Shown piece by piece: positions 53,282-63,701 of a stretch of DNA of 64,000 bases. The notes under the pieces are model-generated. The model had not been told where the DNA came from and did not search any database. It saw only the letters and a list, made by a program, of their open reading frames with translations. Both the position numbers and the translations under genes were made by a program. How positions within the stretch are numbered: position 1 is the first letter of the stretch; every line of letters starts with the position of its first letter. This DNA comes from Xiphydria camelus (Eukaryota > Arthropoda > Insecta > Hymenoptera > Xiphydriidae): NCBI GenBank assembly GCA_963678675.1, contig OY783193.1, positions 34,138,430-34,202,429 on the forward strand, written 5' to 3'.

Positions 53282-53431
53282 CGCCACGAGTTGGCGAACT
53301 CACTTTTCGTTTGCCACAGTTTAACCAAACAGATGGAGAGTCCATGTTTCACTAAACGATATTGTTACTATTTCCAGGATTTTGGTTTGATTGACCACGT
53401 CTTTTCCTCCGTGTAATAAAACGTGTAATTA

Positions 53432-53700
53432 GGGGAGACCAGGGCAAAATGATCCCTTTTTAAAGTTCAAATCGATAGAGTTTCATCACGGGGGAAGATA
53501 GAAATCTGCAATTTTTTACATACATCTAGTTCTGTCATTCAGTTATATTGTGTTTTTTTTCAACTTTTTGTTCGATCAAATAAAATTATACTTAAAATTA
53601 TAAATTAGTGTAAGGGATCGTTTTGTCCCACCGGATGGGGAAAGTGAATAAAAAAATTAAAATAAAATAAATGAGAAAACCGATTTGCCCCAGTCTCCCC
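53432..53700. mobile_element. Element N copy 2, 269 bp
   Basis: The ends are GGGGAGACCAGGGCAAAAT and, inverted, GGGGAGACTGGGGCAAATC; TA precedes, a mutated TG follows. Inner GGATCGTTTTGTCCCACC repeats the end motif. Confidence 0.8.
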
Positions 53701-53704
53701 TGTA

Positions 53705-53934
53705 CAGGGAAAAAAATTAATCTTAACATTTACAAAATTTGTGATAAATTTCAGAACAAAGCTAATTTCTTGTTAAAGTAACTGCAATTTTAGTAAAAAT
53801 GACAAAAAACGCTTGCAACTTCTACAAGTTCTACTATAATTTTTACTAAAATTATCGTTAATCAAACAATAAATTGGTTTTATTCCAAAATGTAGCACAA
53901 ACTTTATAAATGCCACGATATATTTTGTTTCGTG
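53705..53934. mobile_element. MITE family H copy 1, 230 bp
   Basis: It runs from CAGGGAAAAAAATTAATC to ATATTTTGTTTCGTG, TA on both sides. The palindromic core AATTTTAGTAAAAATGAC and ATAATTTTTACTAAAATTAT is shared with 60430-60642. Confidence 0.7.
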
Positions 53935-54235
53935 TAGCTGTGAAGATAACTTATACCGCCATGTACTCGTCCAATAAAGAAAACTAACGATACACCGCAG
54001 TCCCTTCGATTAAATCAAAAAGAAACAAATCAAACGACCATCCGTTTTCTCGTCCCTCGAACGCCAAGACATTCCATTAGCAGGTGAGCGCGTAAGCCTG
54101 GAATTTTCATAAAGGCCGCACCATGTCCGTGTAGCGATCCATGAGCGATCCTCGTTATTAAATCACATCAAGCCTGCAATTAGAGCAGACGATTCCTCGC
54201 GCGCGATGCCAGGAATTATCCTATAGGGTAACGCG
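53935..54235. other. Unique DNA
   Basis: No gene or repeat recognised. Confidence 0.4.
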
Positions 54236-54843
54236 GACCAACATTGATACTGGGTTAACATTGACACATTTTCTGAATCTTTCTGCTGATAACTCGTATA
54301 ATACTGTTCTTGTCTACCTTAATAAATACCGCATATGGACCTCCACCTGACGTCGCACGTGAATATCAGCGCTTTCATAATGATCACCCAATTCAGTGTC
54401 GTTAAGTTTTCACGTGGACGTGCATGTCCTATTTTCGACAAAGAAAACTTTTAGAAATATCGTTGTACTCTTTAGGTCTTTTTAAAGTGGCAAAAATTAA
54501 TAAATAAAATGACTATTATAATTTAATCTCTATACAAAATCACCTACTGATGCCAATGTTGGAATGTAATAAACAAAAATTGAGATTTTTAGCCGATTGC
54601 ATGCAGTATAGACGAACATTTTAACAGGTGTCAATCTTAAACAGAATATAGGGTAAGATGGACATCTGACTTTATTTTTTTTAAATCGTTCAAAAACGAT
54701 AAGTATGTAGCAAAATAAAATGCGTCTTACATAAAGAGAGAGTCAGGCTTGCTTATCCATACATTATCAAATCTGATAACTTCAGTTTGCAATATATTTT
54801 AGACCAGTAAGTATAGTGGTGTCAATGTATGCCCCTTTTACCT
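54236..54843. mobile_element. Element U copy 2, pogo-like ends, 608 bp
   Basis: The ends are GGGTAACGCGGACCAACATT and, inverted, AGGTAAAAGGGGCATAC, TA on both sides. It is the inverted relative of 49099-49728, with few differences along its length by eye. Confidence 0.85.
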
Positions 54844-55307
54844 TATATGCACACTTTCCCGAGCGTCGCGAGACGCGATGCTCACCACTCTGTTCTCCGC
54901 TCTTCTCGCTCGCTACGATCGACTTTCCCGTGCGTTCGCCGCGCGACTCGAACCCCTCCGCTACACTCTCCGGCGTACACGCGCGGGTAAACGAACGGAG
55001 GAATTACTTTATACCTATAAAGAGGTTTCCAGTTCTTGCGCGTTCCCGAGACGAGCATCACGAGTCGCGGGTAATCGGCGTCGATTATCCTCACCCGGTG
55101 CACGATACCGGCGCATGACGAAAGTTTAATTACCTATCTCGGTACGCGCGAATGGACGTACCTACCCCCGGCTTAATGAGCGCCAACGTGTCGCCAGTCT
55201 CGTTACGCGTCTTGAGGTCTTACCGCCGCGGAGATGATCGAGGAAATCATGAGATCTCGTCGAATGATTTAACAAAAATTATGTCCAATAATACGAATGA
55301 ACAATCG
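54844..55307. other. Unique CpG-rich DNA
   Basis: An ORF of 100 codons (54816-55118) overlaps others in two frames and starts inside element U. No gene is supported. Confidence 0.4.
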
Positions 55308-55520
55308 CGTCAATGATGAGGAAGAATATTGTTAAAAAATACCCAGATATACTTATTTGATCGTCACGACGTCACTTCAATGATAAGGAAGAATGTTGTT
55401 GGAAAATATCCAAATAGACTTATGTGATTGTCACGACGTCACATTTCAATGACAAGGGAGAGAAAAGTATTGTTAAAAATACTCACAATCAGATAGACTC
55501 AGGTTATCATTACGACGTTT
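55308..55520. repeat. Degenerate minisatellite, three units of 67-69 bp
   Basis: Units begin TCAATGAT(A/G)AGGAAGAAT at 55310, 55377 and 55446 and end near CGTCACGACGTCAC. The third unit is the most diverged. Confidence 0.75.
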
Positions 55521-56775
55521 ATGCAAACTACAATAATCGATTTATCTCAAGTCTACATTTATTTTGCGTATGTAATACGTATATAATGTTAGTTTTTTGA
55601 ATGTATACGTAACTTATCTCCAATTATTATTCGTTTAAAAGATGTACCTATACACCTGCAATAGGCAGTTTTTATAGAAATGCTCAATATATGTTTAACT
55701 GAGGAACCTTTTTTCAAAATAAACGTAGCGGATATGATATATTTGTACGTATATTATACGGATGGGTGTTTATTGGGTATTCGCTGATGGCCAGTCATTC
55801 TGATTGTTTCGGATTTACAGTTTCGGGCACTCATAAAAAACGCACAATCTTGATGCATTTGAAAACCCCTATGAGTTAAATTTACTGTACAATTTATATA
55901 CATTAGTAACAACGTGTACACGCTTCACGCGCAATTTTCTTTTATTTGTCATTATTTAATCACCTAGATTTCTATATTTTGACGATTGGCGAACGTCACT
56001 CACTCATGCTTTTAAAATTCTAGATTCAAAATACCGAATTCGCCTAATAAAATGTACGGAAAAGTGAGATTCATTGTGACGTGTCATTTGATAATTAGCA
56101 AACGACATTTACGTTTTGAAAATGACTTTTAACATTTTTCATATAGCATGTATCGATATGAAGTTGGCCAATAAGATTCACGGAAAAGTGCTTTCACTTT
56201 TCGTGAATATCAGCCAATGACAACGTCGGAAAGGGTTTTACGTGACATACCCTTTTTACGAATGTATTGGCCTATCTGGGTAATACAAAGTCTTCTCGTA
56301 ATAAAATAACACGTCATTTTTCAATAAATATTACTAACATATTTAAAAAAGAAGTGAGCTCTTTCCGGAAACCTCAAATTGCAGTGAATCAATAACTACC
56401 CCATTATCGATCACCTCCTGCATATTTAAACACACGATGCCACATGCACGTCAACCGTACAGCCACCAGAAGTTCCCGAGTTCCAAGCTGGCGGTATCCG
56501 CAGCCCGGCAGGTTACAATTTGCATTTTAGAGAGTAGGGGTTGTCGGGTTGACGTAAATAGACAGTTATCCGCTGTGTTCGACGCGTGCGAGTAGCTACG
56601 TAGGTATAGGTACGCGCGTGCACGTAATATCAGTTAAGCAAGGAGGTACCTGTACTTAACGATCTTTTCTTTATAACGTCAGGCAAGAGTATTGGACTCT
56701 GATTTCACTCAACGCAAGGGTTCATTGAAATCGACGATGTATTGCCCCTGTATCGTCGGAAGAGAAATTTAATCG
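55521..56775. other. AT-rich then mixed unique DNA
   Basis: A small perfect hairpin, TTCACGGAAAAGTG...CACTTTTCGTGAA, lies at about 56177-56207. 56430-56640 is CpG-rich. No gene or family repeat was recognised. Confidence 0.4.
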
Positions 56776-57204
56776 CATTGTGTGAAAAAAAAAGTGCTTC
56801 ATTCAACTATCGATGAGGTGGAATACCATAAGACTGTAAGGATAAATACATAGAATTAAGGCAACCAATTTGAAGTTGAAACAAGTGAATATCTAAAATT
56901 GTAGGCTTTCGCGGCCATTGTCATTATAGTTATGGGTATTACTACTCCTTGCTTCCGAGTGGTAACCGCGCCCAAAAATATTATTATTTTGCCGACCGCC
57001 TTCCTGGTATCAGAAGGTCATCAGCCCTGATGAAGCAAACTGGAATGTTTGCGAAGCGTTAGCAAAATGATATTTTTGGACGCGGTTACCACCCGGAAGC
57101 AAAGAGTAGTCATAATCATAACTATAAATAAATATCTACTTCGAACAATTACACCGTGAGGTTCGCCGTATGATTGAATAAAGTAAATTTCTTTTTTTTC
57201 AGTG
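56776..57204. mobile_element. MITE family P copy 2 with inserted foldback
   Basis: The ends are CATTGTGTGAAAAAAAAAGTGC and CTTTTTTTTCAGTG. The subterminal GAGGTTCGCCGTATGATTG matches the copy at 13103-14193. A 230-bp foldback sits in the middle. Confidence 0.7.
56896..57126. mobile_element. Foldback resembling a Penelope-type end, nested in family P
   Basis: Arms TAACCGCGCCCAAAAATAT and ATATTTTTGGACGCGGTTA, together with TTGCTTCCGAGTGG and CCACCCGGAAGCAA, are inverted. The centre has CTGATGA, a GCAAAC...GTTTGC hairpin, then GCGAAGCGT. From memory, such CTGATGAAGC...GCGAAACGT phrases recur in Penelope-like elements. That link is inference. Confidence 0.4.
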
Positions 57205-57770
57205 CGTGTACACTAATTCGAAGACAATGGGAAAATCTATCGTCGATAGTTCGCAATAACTGCCTCGCGGTATTTAATTGCCACGGTTCTTTCGCCTTCC
57301 CTGAACCAGAAGCCTCCAGAGATGCGGGTTATCCGCGAACGTGAGAAACATTAAACCCTCGGGGCCCCTTAAGTGCGCGCCCCGGGGGCCTGTTCTAGGA
57401 CGGCGTCTGCAGTCTCTCGGCTTGTCTGTGGGACAGGTTTTACCCGCATCGGCGGCGAGAGCTCAGCAGCAACGCTGCGCTTATGTACGACCGTCGGGTA
57501 AGTGCACTCACTGACCGAAGCGCGGTATTCGGTGCAGCAACTGCTGTTCTACTTGTGTACGCGCGTATGCCTACATGGGGTTGAACTCTGTAGGTTAATC
57601 TAGCCGCCGAGTGCGTCATTATTTAATTCAAATGGTGCTGATACGCGTGGAGGCAGATTTCACATGCTTATTCCGCTAGGCCCTTTCGGTTGGTACACCT
57701 GTTTAGCATGTATGGTGTCTAGTGAGATCGAAAAGCAAAATTCTTTGGCCTTTTCAGGTTTTTTAGGCCG
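57205..57770. other. CpG-rich island with a possible 5' exon end
   Basis: At 57407-57495 a GC-rich leader-like stretch runs into GGGTAAGTGC, a good donor consensus, preceded by an ATG (MYDRR). There is no partner exon, so this is only a candidate. A GGGGCCCC-type palindromic cluster lies near 57360-57390. Confidence 0.25.
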
Positions 57771-58096
57771 CACTGAGACAAATGTCAATTTATTGAAAAT
57801 CCTGGAGACGCTGAGCAAATCGTTTGGTAAAATATGAATCATCCAACTATATATATTTGGTTAAACTGACTACAATTTGGATAGAAGAACTAAACATTTG
57901 ATTGAAATAACTAAACATCTTGCTCAACCGACCAGTATTTTCATTAGAATAACTAAACGCGTTTAACCAGATGCGTTTCGCCATTTTAATTAAATAACTA
58001 AATATTTTATTCCACCGACCAGTATTTTCATTAGAATAACTAAACACGTTTAACCAGATGCGTTTCGCCATTTTAATTAAGTTATTTTTTTCACTG
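57771..58096. mobile_element. MITE family A copy with internal 87-bp duplication
   Basis: It starts CACTGAGACAAATGTC and ends GTTATTTTTTTCACTG. The segment with ACCGACCAGTATTTTCATTA occurs twice, offset by 87 bp (57927 and 58014), lengthening the element from about 240 to 326 bp. Confidence 0.85.
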
Positions 58097-58163
58097 CGAG
58101 ATAACTTCCCTAAACCTCTCATTGATATGTATGCATTTTATGAGTCGTGAAAAATTGTCTATA

Positions 58164-58394
58164 TACAGAGTGAGTTGCCTAAGTGAGAGAATCGGTGTAC
58201 GACCTAATGTGACTAATATATCGAGCTATTTCATTTCTTCCCATTGCTTGATCAACTTTCTCTTCACGGCGAATATAATAGCCCTCGATATAATGAGAAA
58301 CTTGACCAAGTAGGGAAAAAACAATGGAATATCCCAACATTATAGTCGCTTCAAGCCACACACCAATCCTATCTCTTAGGCAACTCACCCTGTA
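58164..58394. mobile_element. Foldback MITE, 231 bp, TACAGAGTG ends
   Basis: The ends are TACAGAGTGAGTTGCCTAAG and, inverted, TACAGGGTGAGTTGCCTAAG. The inner AATATCGAGCTATTTCATT region pairs imperfectly across the centre. Confidence 0.8.
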
Positions 58395-60429
58395 TACATA
58401 ATACGCATAAAATTACTAATACCTACTTTATAATTCATTCAAGGCATTGATACGATTATTGTGACTTTTGGAATCACTGATACAGTAAATTTTTCTACGT
58501 TTATAATAAAAGAGGTACACTCTTATGTGTTTTCAGATGTTCCTACTGTGTTGAAGAACAATTTTTCCTTTGAACCTAGTGAATTATGAAGTAAACTATT
58601 ATCACGATTTAATGCCTTCGAAAAAAGAATTACTCTATACACACACACAGCATTGTGAAAGCAGCTGAAAATCTTTGTACACTTTTTTTACTATGTGCGC
58701 CGTAAAATTTATTGTGCATGGAAAAACACATACCTACTTTTCGGAATTTTCCAAAAAATGGAAAATCTATGAAATATCGATTAGCCAACTGTCATATCTT
58801 ATGTTTTGTTCTTCGATTTTTCGAGAAAAAGAAATTAAATCTCCAATAAAAATAACTCCTCCGTGATATATAAAATTCATTAAAAAAGTTTCAAGCTTTT
58901 GAGAATTTACTTCAAATCATTAGACACCGTGTTATCATAATAAATAAGCTTCCCGAAGGGTCAACCGAAGATTCACTCGAGTCATTGCATCCGGAAGTTC
59001 CACTGCACCGACTGAAAAGCATTGCTCGTGAACGCTAGCTTCGACTTGGTCACATTTTTACGTCAAAAACTATATTATTCCCGTCGAAAGTTTCACTTAT
59101 ACCAAAGTCCAGGGTAAAACTCTGCTCCGAGAGCTATTACTCACTCTAGAATTATCGAATGTCGTGTCCGATAAGCATCTAATCATAGATTGCTCCCCCT
59201 AACGAGGTGGATAGATTAAGCCATTAAATCCCAGGAAGTCGAGAACCTATCGTGGGATATCAAATTAATTAGGTGCCTTCTCGGTAATAGGTAAACCAGT
59301 AGCAGAAAATCTGAAATTGTTATCTCTCGATAACGGTGTGTTGATTTTTTTAAATATTATTTTTTTCGGTGGGGTTATTGATGCCGGACTACACGAAAGA
59401 TTATTAATGGGGGAGTGACGACACGAACGGCTTTTAGCAGAGGTTTCTCGAGGCGTTATTTTCCCATTAAGTCGCGGCGTGCGAGGTGAGATGCGAGATG
59501 AAAAAAAATAGCGATATGCAATCAGAGAGAACAGTAACGTGGTAGTCGAGCGGAGAAGCAGGCTGTACAATGCCGCCCATCGCAAAGCAATTTTTTGCAA
59601 GCTTATGATCTGCAATTTTTTCAGCAGAACAATAACTAATATCTCGCCCACCTATAGACGGAATATACTCCATCGAAGAGTGCTTTTTGCCTCGCCTCTG
59701 CGCTCGTCCGTCTGTCGTTCATAGCGACGCCTCGTGTACCGTTGCGTAGTTACATCGTCACGCACCTTTCTCGTCAAGATTTTCCTTATGCAGAGACAAC
59801 AGCGCACTTATTTGTACATATTTTCCTTCAGCATACTTTTCCTCCGAGAAATTTTCCATTACCTATTATTTAAACAGGTTTTTAGTTCCGTAATACACCT
59901 GTTCCTCACTTCGTTGTATTTTCAAGTGACGCTAAGAGTCTCGATGTTATGCGTAAGAGCATAGGGATCTTTTTTCTAATGCAAATTAATTGACGGACCC
60001 GCTCTTGTTCAGGAGGTTCTCTCGATAATAGAATTTACAGAAGGATTTTGACCAAATTCGGTAAATCGACAAATACGAGTATTAGGACCCTTCGGTTAAA
60101 TTTTTATGATGATTCACTAACTTGTATAAAACGTATAATGTAAATAAATTAATGTCCATTTGGCATAGAATCTTATGAGAGAGAGAGAAGCAATATATTC
60201 ATTTCTTTTATTTCTGAATCGATATACAAAAGTGTTGGGACCCTCCAGTAAAGTTTGTATTATGATTCCTTGGCTATATAATTATTTATGTTATATTTAT
60301 TATACAAGGTGGTAAATCGTCCCACCTTAACCGGAGGGTCTCATGTAATACACCATGAATGTCTAGCAAAATTTGGAATTAAAATTCCCTTACATTTTTC
60401 GAGACTCTCCAGTACGAAGTAACCACATA
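58395..60429. other. Largely unique DNA with one decayed family G copy
   Basis: 58459-58690 resembles family G (CTGATACAGTAAATTTTTC, TAAAAGAGGTACAC). 60090-60350 holds a loose direct and inverted repetition of GGACCCTTCGGTTAAA and GGGACCCTCCAGTAAAG. ORFs on either strand near 59265-59725 overlap and show no domain. No gene is supported. Confidence 0.4.
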
Positions 60430-60642
60430 TATAAAGATAAATTGCAGCGTTTACAAAATTTTTAGTAAATTTCGGGACAATCCAATTTATTATCACAACT
60501 ACAATTTTAGTAAAAATTACAGCAGCTTATACAAATTTCATTATAATTTTTACTAAAATGATAGTTATCGTAACAATAAATTTGCCTTTTCCCGAAATTT
60601 ACCACACATTTCGTAAATGCTGCGATTTATTTTATTCCGTGT
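60430..60642. mobile_element. MITE family H copy 2, 213 bp
   Basis: GCAGCGTTTACAAAATTTT and AATGCTGCGATTTATTTTAT are inverted around AATTTTAGTAAAAATTAC and its inverse. The right end is TTCCGTG before TA. Confidence 0.7.
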
Positions 60643-61225
60643 ATTTTTTCTCAACATTTACAAGCTATGTATATTAAAATTAGAAAAATAAATGAAATAC
60701 TATGAAATTGTAAGACAATTTTTCAATTTCCCCGACCTTTCCATGACCCAAAAATTATCCTTTAAGCGACCCGTAACATTTTTCGTTTACCGATGCACTT
60801 CGGAACCAAGCGAGCGGCATACGAGGTAACGTACGGGTGCATCGATGGCGTATAGTGTAGCATACGCGGTAAAGGTACTGGTCGGATATGGTGGGAGAAG
60901 CACACCAGTCAAACTGGTATCATTGTTCCAAACATATATACCTACGCACACACATACACACACACACACATATATGCATAAGGCCGTGCATCCACGGTAC
61001 AGTCTATGCGGAAAGTCTATCCAGACATTTGAAAATGTCACGTCACACCCCATATATGACAATCCCATTGGAATTAATTGCTTTAGCGAGTAACGAGCCC
61101 AAGTCGCCATACTCGCAGTATCAATTCTGTGGCTTGCTTCTAAAAGGGCCAAAGTCATAAAATGCACATTTTCTCAAATCTATTTTAAAATAATGCCCTA
61201 AGTTTTTGAAGGCGTTTTTAAACTT
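60643..61225. other. Unique DNA with CA microsatellite
   Basis: A CA-rich run lies at about 60948-60970. Overlapping ORFs on both strands at 60787-61167 cross it and are not credible genes. Confidence 0.4.
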
Positions 61226-61382
61226 CACTGAAAAAAGTATTTAGCTAATACAGCTATATTTCTGGCTGCCTCAGACACAACTAGAAAAATATTGCTAGCG
61301 TAGCAAGAATTCTTGCTATCGCGAAGAAAATTATCACTGCAATTACTACAATTTTCTAGTTGTGGCCACATTTTTTTGAGTG
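61226..61382. mobile_element. MITE family W copy 2, 157 bp, inverted
   Basis: CACTGAAAAAAGTATTTAGC to GGCCACATTTTTTTGAGTG is the reverse orientation of 27205-27364 and very close to it in sequence. Confidence 0.8.
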
Positions 61383-62080
61383 TGTATACTATTAAATATC
61401 TTAGTTTCAAATTTTTATAGCACGATTGTTATTCCAAGTACACATTGACCCTTTCTGCATTTAAAGGTTCCCTTCATATACAGTTTGATTATGCACTTTA
61501 ACCCAAATCTCGAAAAATTGACATCGGCCCTTTTACAACCAAGCCACAGAATTATATGCACAAAACGAATCCGCCGAATCGACTGAAACGGTAGAAACAC
61601 GCGATGCGGATCGACTGGAAATAATTTATCACCGATAATTACACAAACTCCAGCTGTCCCTGCGATCGTGCAGTCCCGTTATATCACGCCGCGTTATATC
61701 GCCAGGGTAACGCGCGATGTGACGTAGAGAGATGACTTCGAGAACCAGATGCAGGAATAAAAGTGTAGGTAAACTCTCCCACCGCGACTGTATCCGCGGT
61801 TCACGTTATCGCGCATTGGTAGAGGGGCTACATAAATTCGGTAGGAGCGGGTTCGTGGAGAATCGTTTGCATAAATATCGAATTAAAGTGCCTTATGAAA
61901 GAAATTCCAAGCGATGTCTCAATTTCGACGTACGCGTACCTATTACATATGTACATAGGGCTCCAGTGTACTATACAAGCGTAGCTTCTGTTTGGCACAT
62001 GCGCGTATATACAGGATTTATATTCCAGTTTTTTGCCAAGAAACTCGGTTTGGCGGCGCTGCTTTCCGTATGCATATTTA
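61383..62080. other. Unique DNA, CpG-rich in part
   Basis: The ORF at 61732-62124 (130 codons) reads into the following foldback and shows no domain. No gene is supported. Confidence 0.4.
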
Positions 62081-62402
62081 CACGGAGGAAAAGGATTAGT
62101 GATTTTTGCAGTGAATTCCAGTAACAGGGTCCCTCGAAGTGAAAAATTGAATTTTTTAATAGACACCGCGTACTTTTTACAGTTTGTAATAATATTAAAC
62201 TGTAAACACCCGTCATATAATAACGGAAGATTGGTAAGTTTTACCGTGTAAACTGATATTTATACTATTACGAACTGTAAAACGTACGCTGTGTCTGTTA
62301 AAAAATGTAATGTTGCACCACGAGAAGCCCTGTTACTCGAATGACTGCAGAAATTCATGGGTTTTCCCGTGATTTTTTTTTTAATAATCCTTTTTCTCCG
62401 TG
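62081..62402. mobile_element. Foldback MITE, 322 bp, CACGGAG ends
   Basis: CACGGAGGAAAAGGATTA at the left and the inverse of CACGGAGAAAAAGGATTA at the right. Inner CCAGTAACAGGG and CCCTGTTACTCG pair, as do CAGTTTGTAATAAT-type arms. TA precedes it. Confidence 0.8.
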
Positions 62403-62699
62403 ACTGATAGCAGTAAATTTTACTGTACTTATTTACGTTAAAAGAGATGCACATGAGGATTTTTAGATATTTTTAAAGTGTGGTACAGTTAATTTTTCCT
62501 TAAGCCAAAAGATACAAAGCGATCAATTAAAATAACACAAATTGAATATTGCTTTAACACGGAAAAACTGTTCAATTTCTGTTAAATATTTTAAATAATT
62601 CTTGTGTTACTTTTTGACGCAGAAGCCTTTAGTTAAATTAACACAAATATTTGTGTGGACCACTTAGGAGGTGTAAAACAAAATTTTCAACTTTCTATA
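62403..62699. other. Decayed family G-like MITE and AT-rich DNA
   Basis: ACTGATAGCAGTAAATTTTAC at 62402-62422 and AAAAGAGATGCACATGAGG resemble family G. The far end is not clear. Confidence 0.4.
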
Positions 62700-62955
62700 C
62701 ACAGAAAGACTGATACCAGTAAGTCTTATTGTACTTACAATAAAAAAGGTATATGTGAGTGTATTCGAATGTTTTTATAGTGCGGTACAGTAATTTTTCG
62801 TTTGAAAACATCAAATCACGATAGATTTACATTACAATTTACTAGATTCCAAGGAAAAATTTTCCCTCAGCACAGTAGGAATATCCGAAAACCGTTACAT
62901 GTACCTTTCTTATTGTAAATATAGTGAAATTCACTGGTATCAGTCTTTCCGTGTG
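62700..62955. mobile_element. MITE family G copy, 256 bp
   Basis: CACAGAAAGACTGATACCAG to CTGGTATCAGTCTTTCCGTGTG, with TA on both sides. The palindromic arms continue through AATAAAAAAGGTA. Confidence 0.85.
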
Positions 62956-63701
62956 TAGACATTCATATATTTGATAGTATATGTAAGCGAGATACACTAT
63001 AATAGTGCCCTATAGAATCGCGGGATGGAGTAGCGCCCAAAATACTCTCCCTAGACGCCTAGGTATCTACGAATTTCCATAAATCATATATCGAACACCT
63101 GGTCGGTGCGCGAGACACGTTAAACAGTAACTTCCTCTTCTCTTGCTTTTTTTCTAAGGATCGTTAAGAACTATCCATCACGCGCCACCGGTTGGACGAT
63201 CGGTTAATAACAGAGAGAGCCTATCGTGAATAAATAGTCGGGCGGAGCGTAATTAGGACTTACAATTAGTAAGCGGTGTACGTATATGCGTGTACACGTA
63301 CACACCCGGATACGCGCTTGCAGTGCATATACGCGATCGGCGATACGTATGGGTTCGTGCTTGGGCGCGCGGTTTGATATTGGATAAGGTGAGCGCGATT
63401 GTGCCTCGTATACGTACGTAGATTTAATGGAGGAGTAACCGCGGTACCGAGACGGGGCCTACCTGTATTTAATCTCCACTGGAGGGTATAATTACGGAGA
63501 AAGTTCGACAGCAAAACGGCTCGATCTCCATCTCTTATGGACGCATGTACTACTTACCAAACGTGAGCAATTGGCGATCGAGACGGAAAGTTGGAATTTT
63601 GAAAAAATACAGGCAACGGCTCTATTAATTTATGCGCTCGAGTAAAAGTCTTCGTGTTGAGTTCTTCCTAATTTTGTACTCGGTTATCTTCGATTGCTTT
63701 A
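62956..63701. other. Unique DNA, CpG-rich 63040-63560
   Basis: A short minus ORF at 63266-63514 has no domain. Alternating ACGTATATGCGTGTACACGT-type runs near 63280-63310 are simple-sequence-like. No gene is supported. Confidence 0.4.

Larger units (their letters stand above)
53045..53318 (+). mobile_element. Retrozyme-like solo LTR, copy 2, carrying a hammerhead
   Basis: Compared with other family A MITEs, 274 bp are inserted. The insert begins TGTGGCGACCCGTCAC and ends TCGTTTGCCACA: TG...CA ends with 6-bp inverted TGTGGC/GCCACA. GTTT is duplicated on both sides (AGTTT if the last A is counted with the flank). A TATA box is at 53171-53178 and a hammerhead at 53212-53281, so the order is U3-like part, TATA, start, ribozyme, end. 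This matches plant retrozyme LTRs (type III hammerhead, 4-bp target duplication). No internal region or second LTR is present here. Confidence 0.75.
52870..53414. mobile_element. MITE family A copy split by the hammerhead LTR
   Basis: It runs from CACTGAGAAGTAAATAATTAG to TTTTCCTCCGTG in inverted orientation. The core phrase AAAATTGATTAGTTTAACC is opened by the insertion at 53045-53318, giving an exact empty-site comparison with six other family A copies. Confidence 0.85.

Noticed and set aside
57031..57060. Active hammerhead at CTGATGA...GAAG
   Set aside because: GAAA is GAAG here. Upstream ATCAG would pair with the core CTGAT itself, and no acceptable stem I plus stem III can be drawn.
60787..61167. 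126-codon minus ORF as a gene
   Set aside because: It reads through a CA microsatellite (the CVCVCVCV run) and has no domain.
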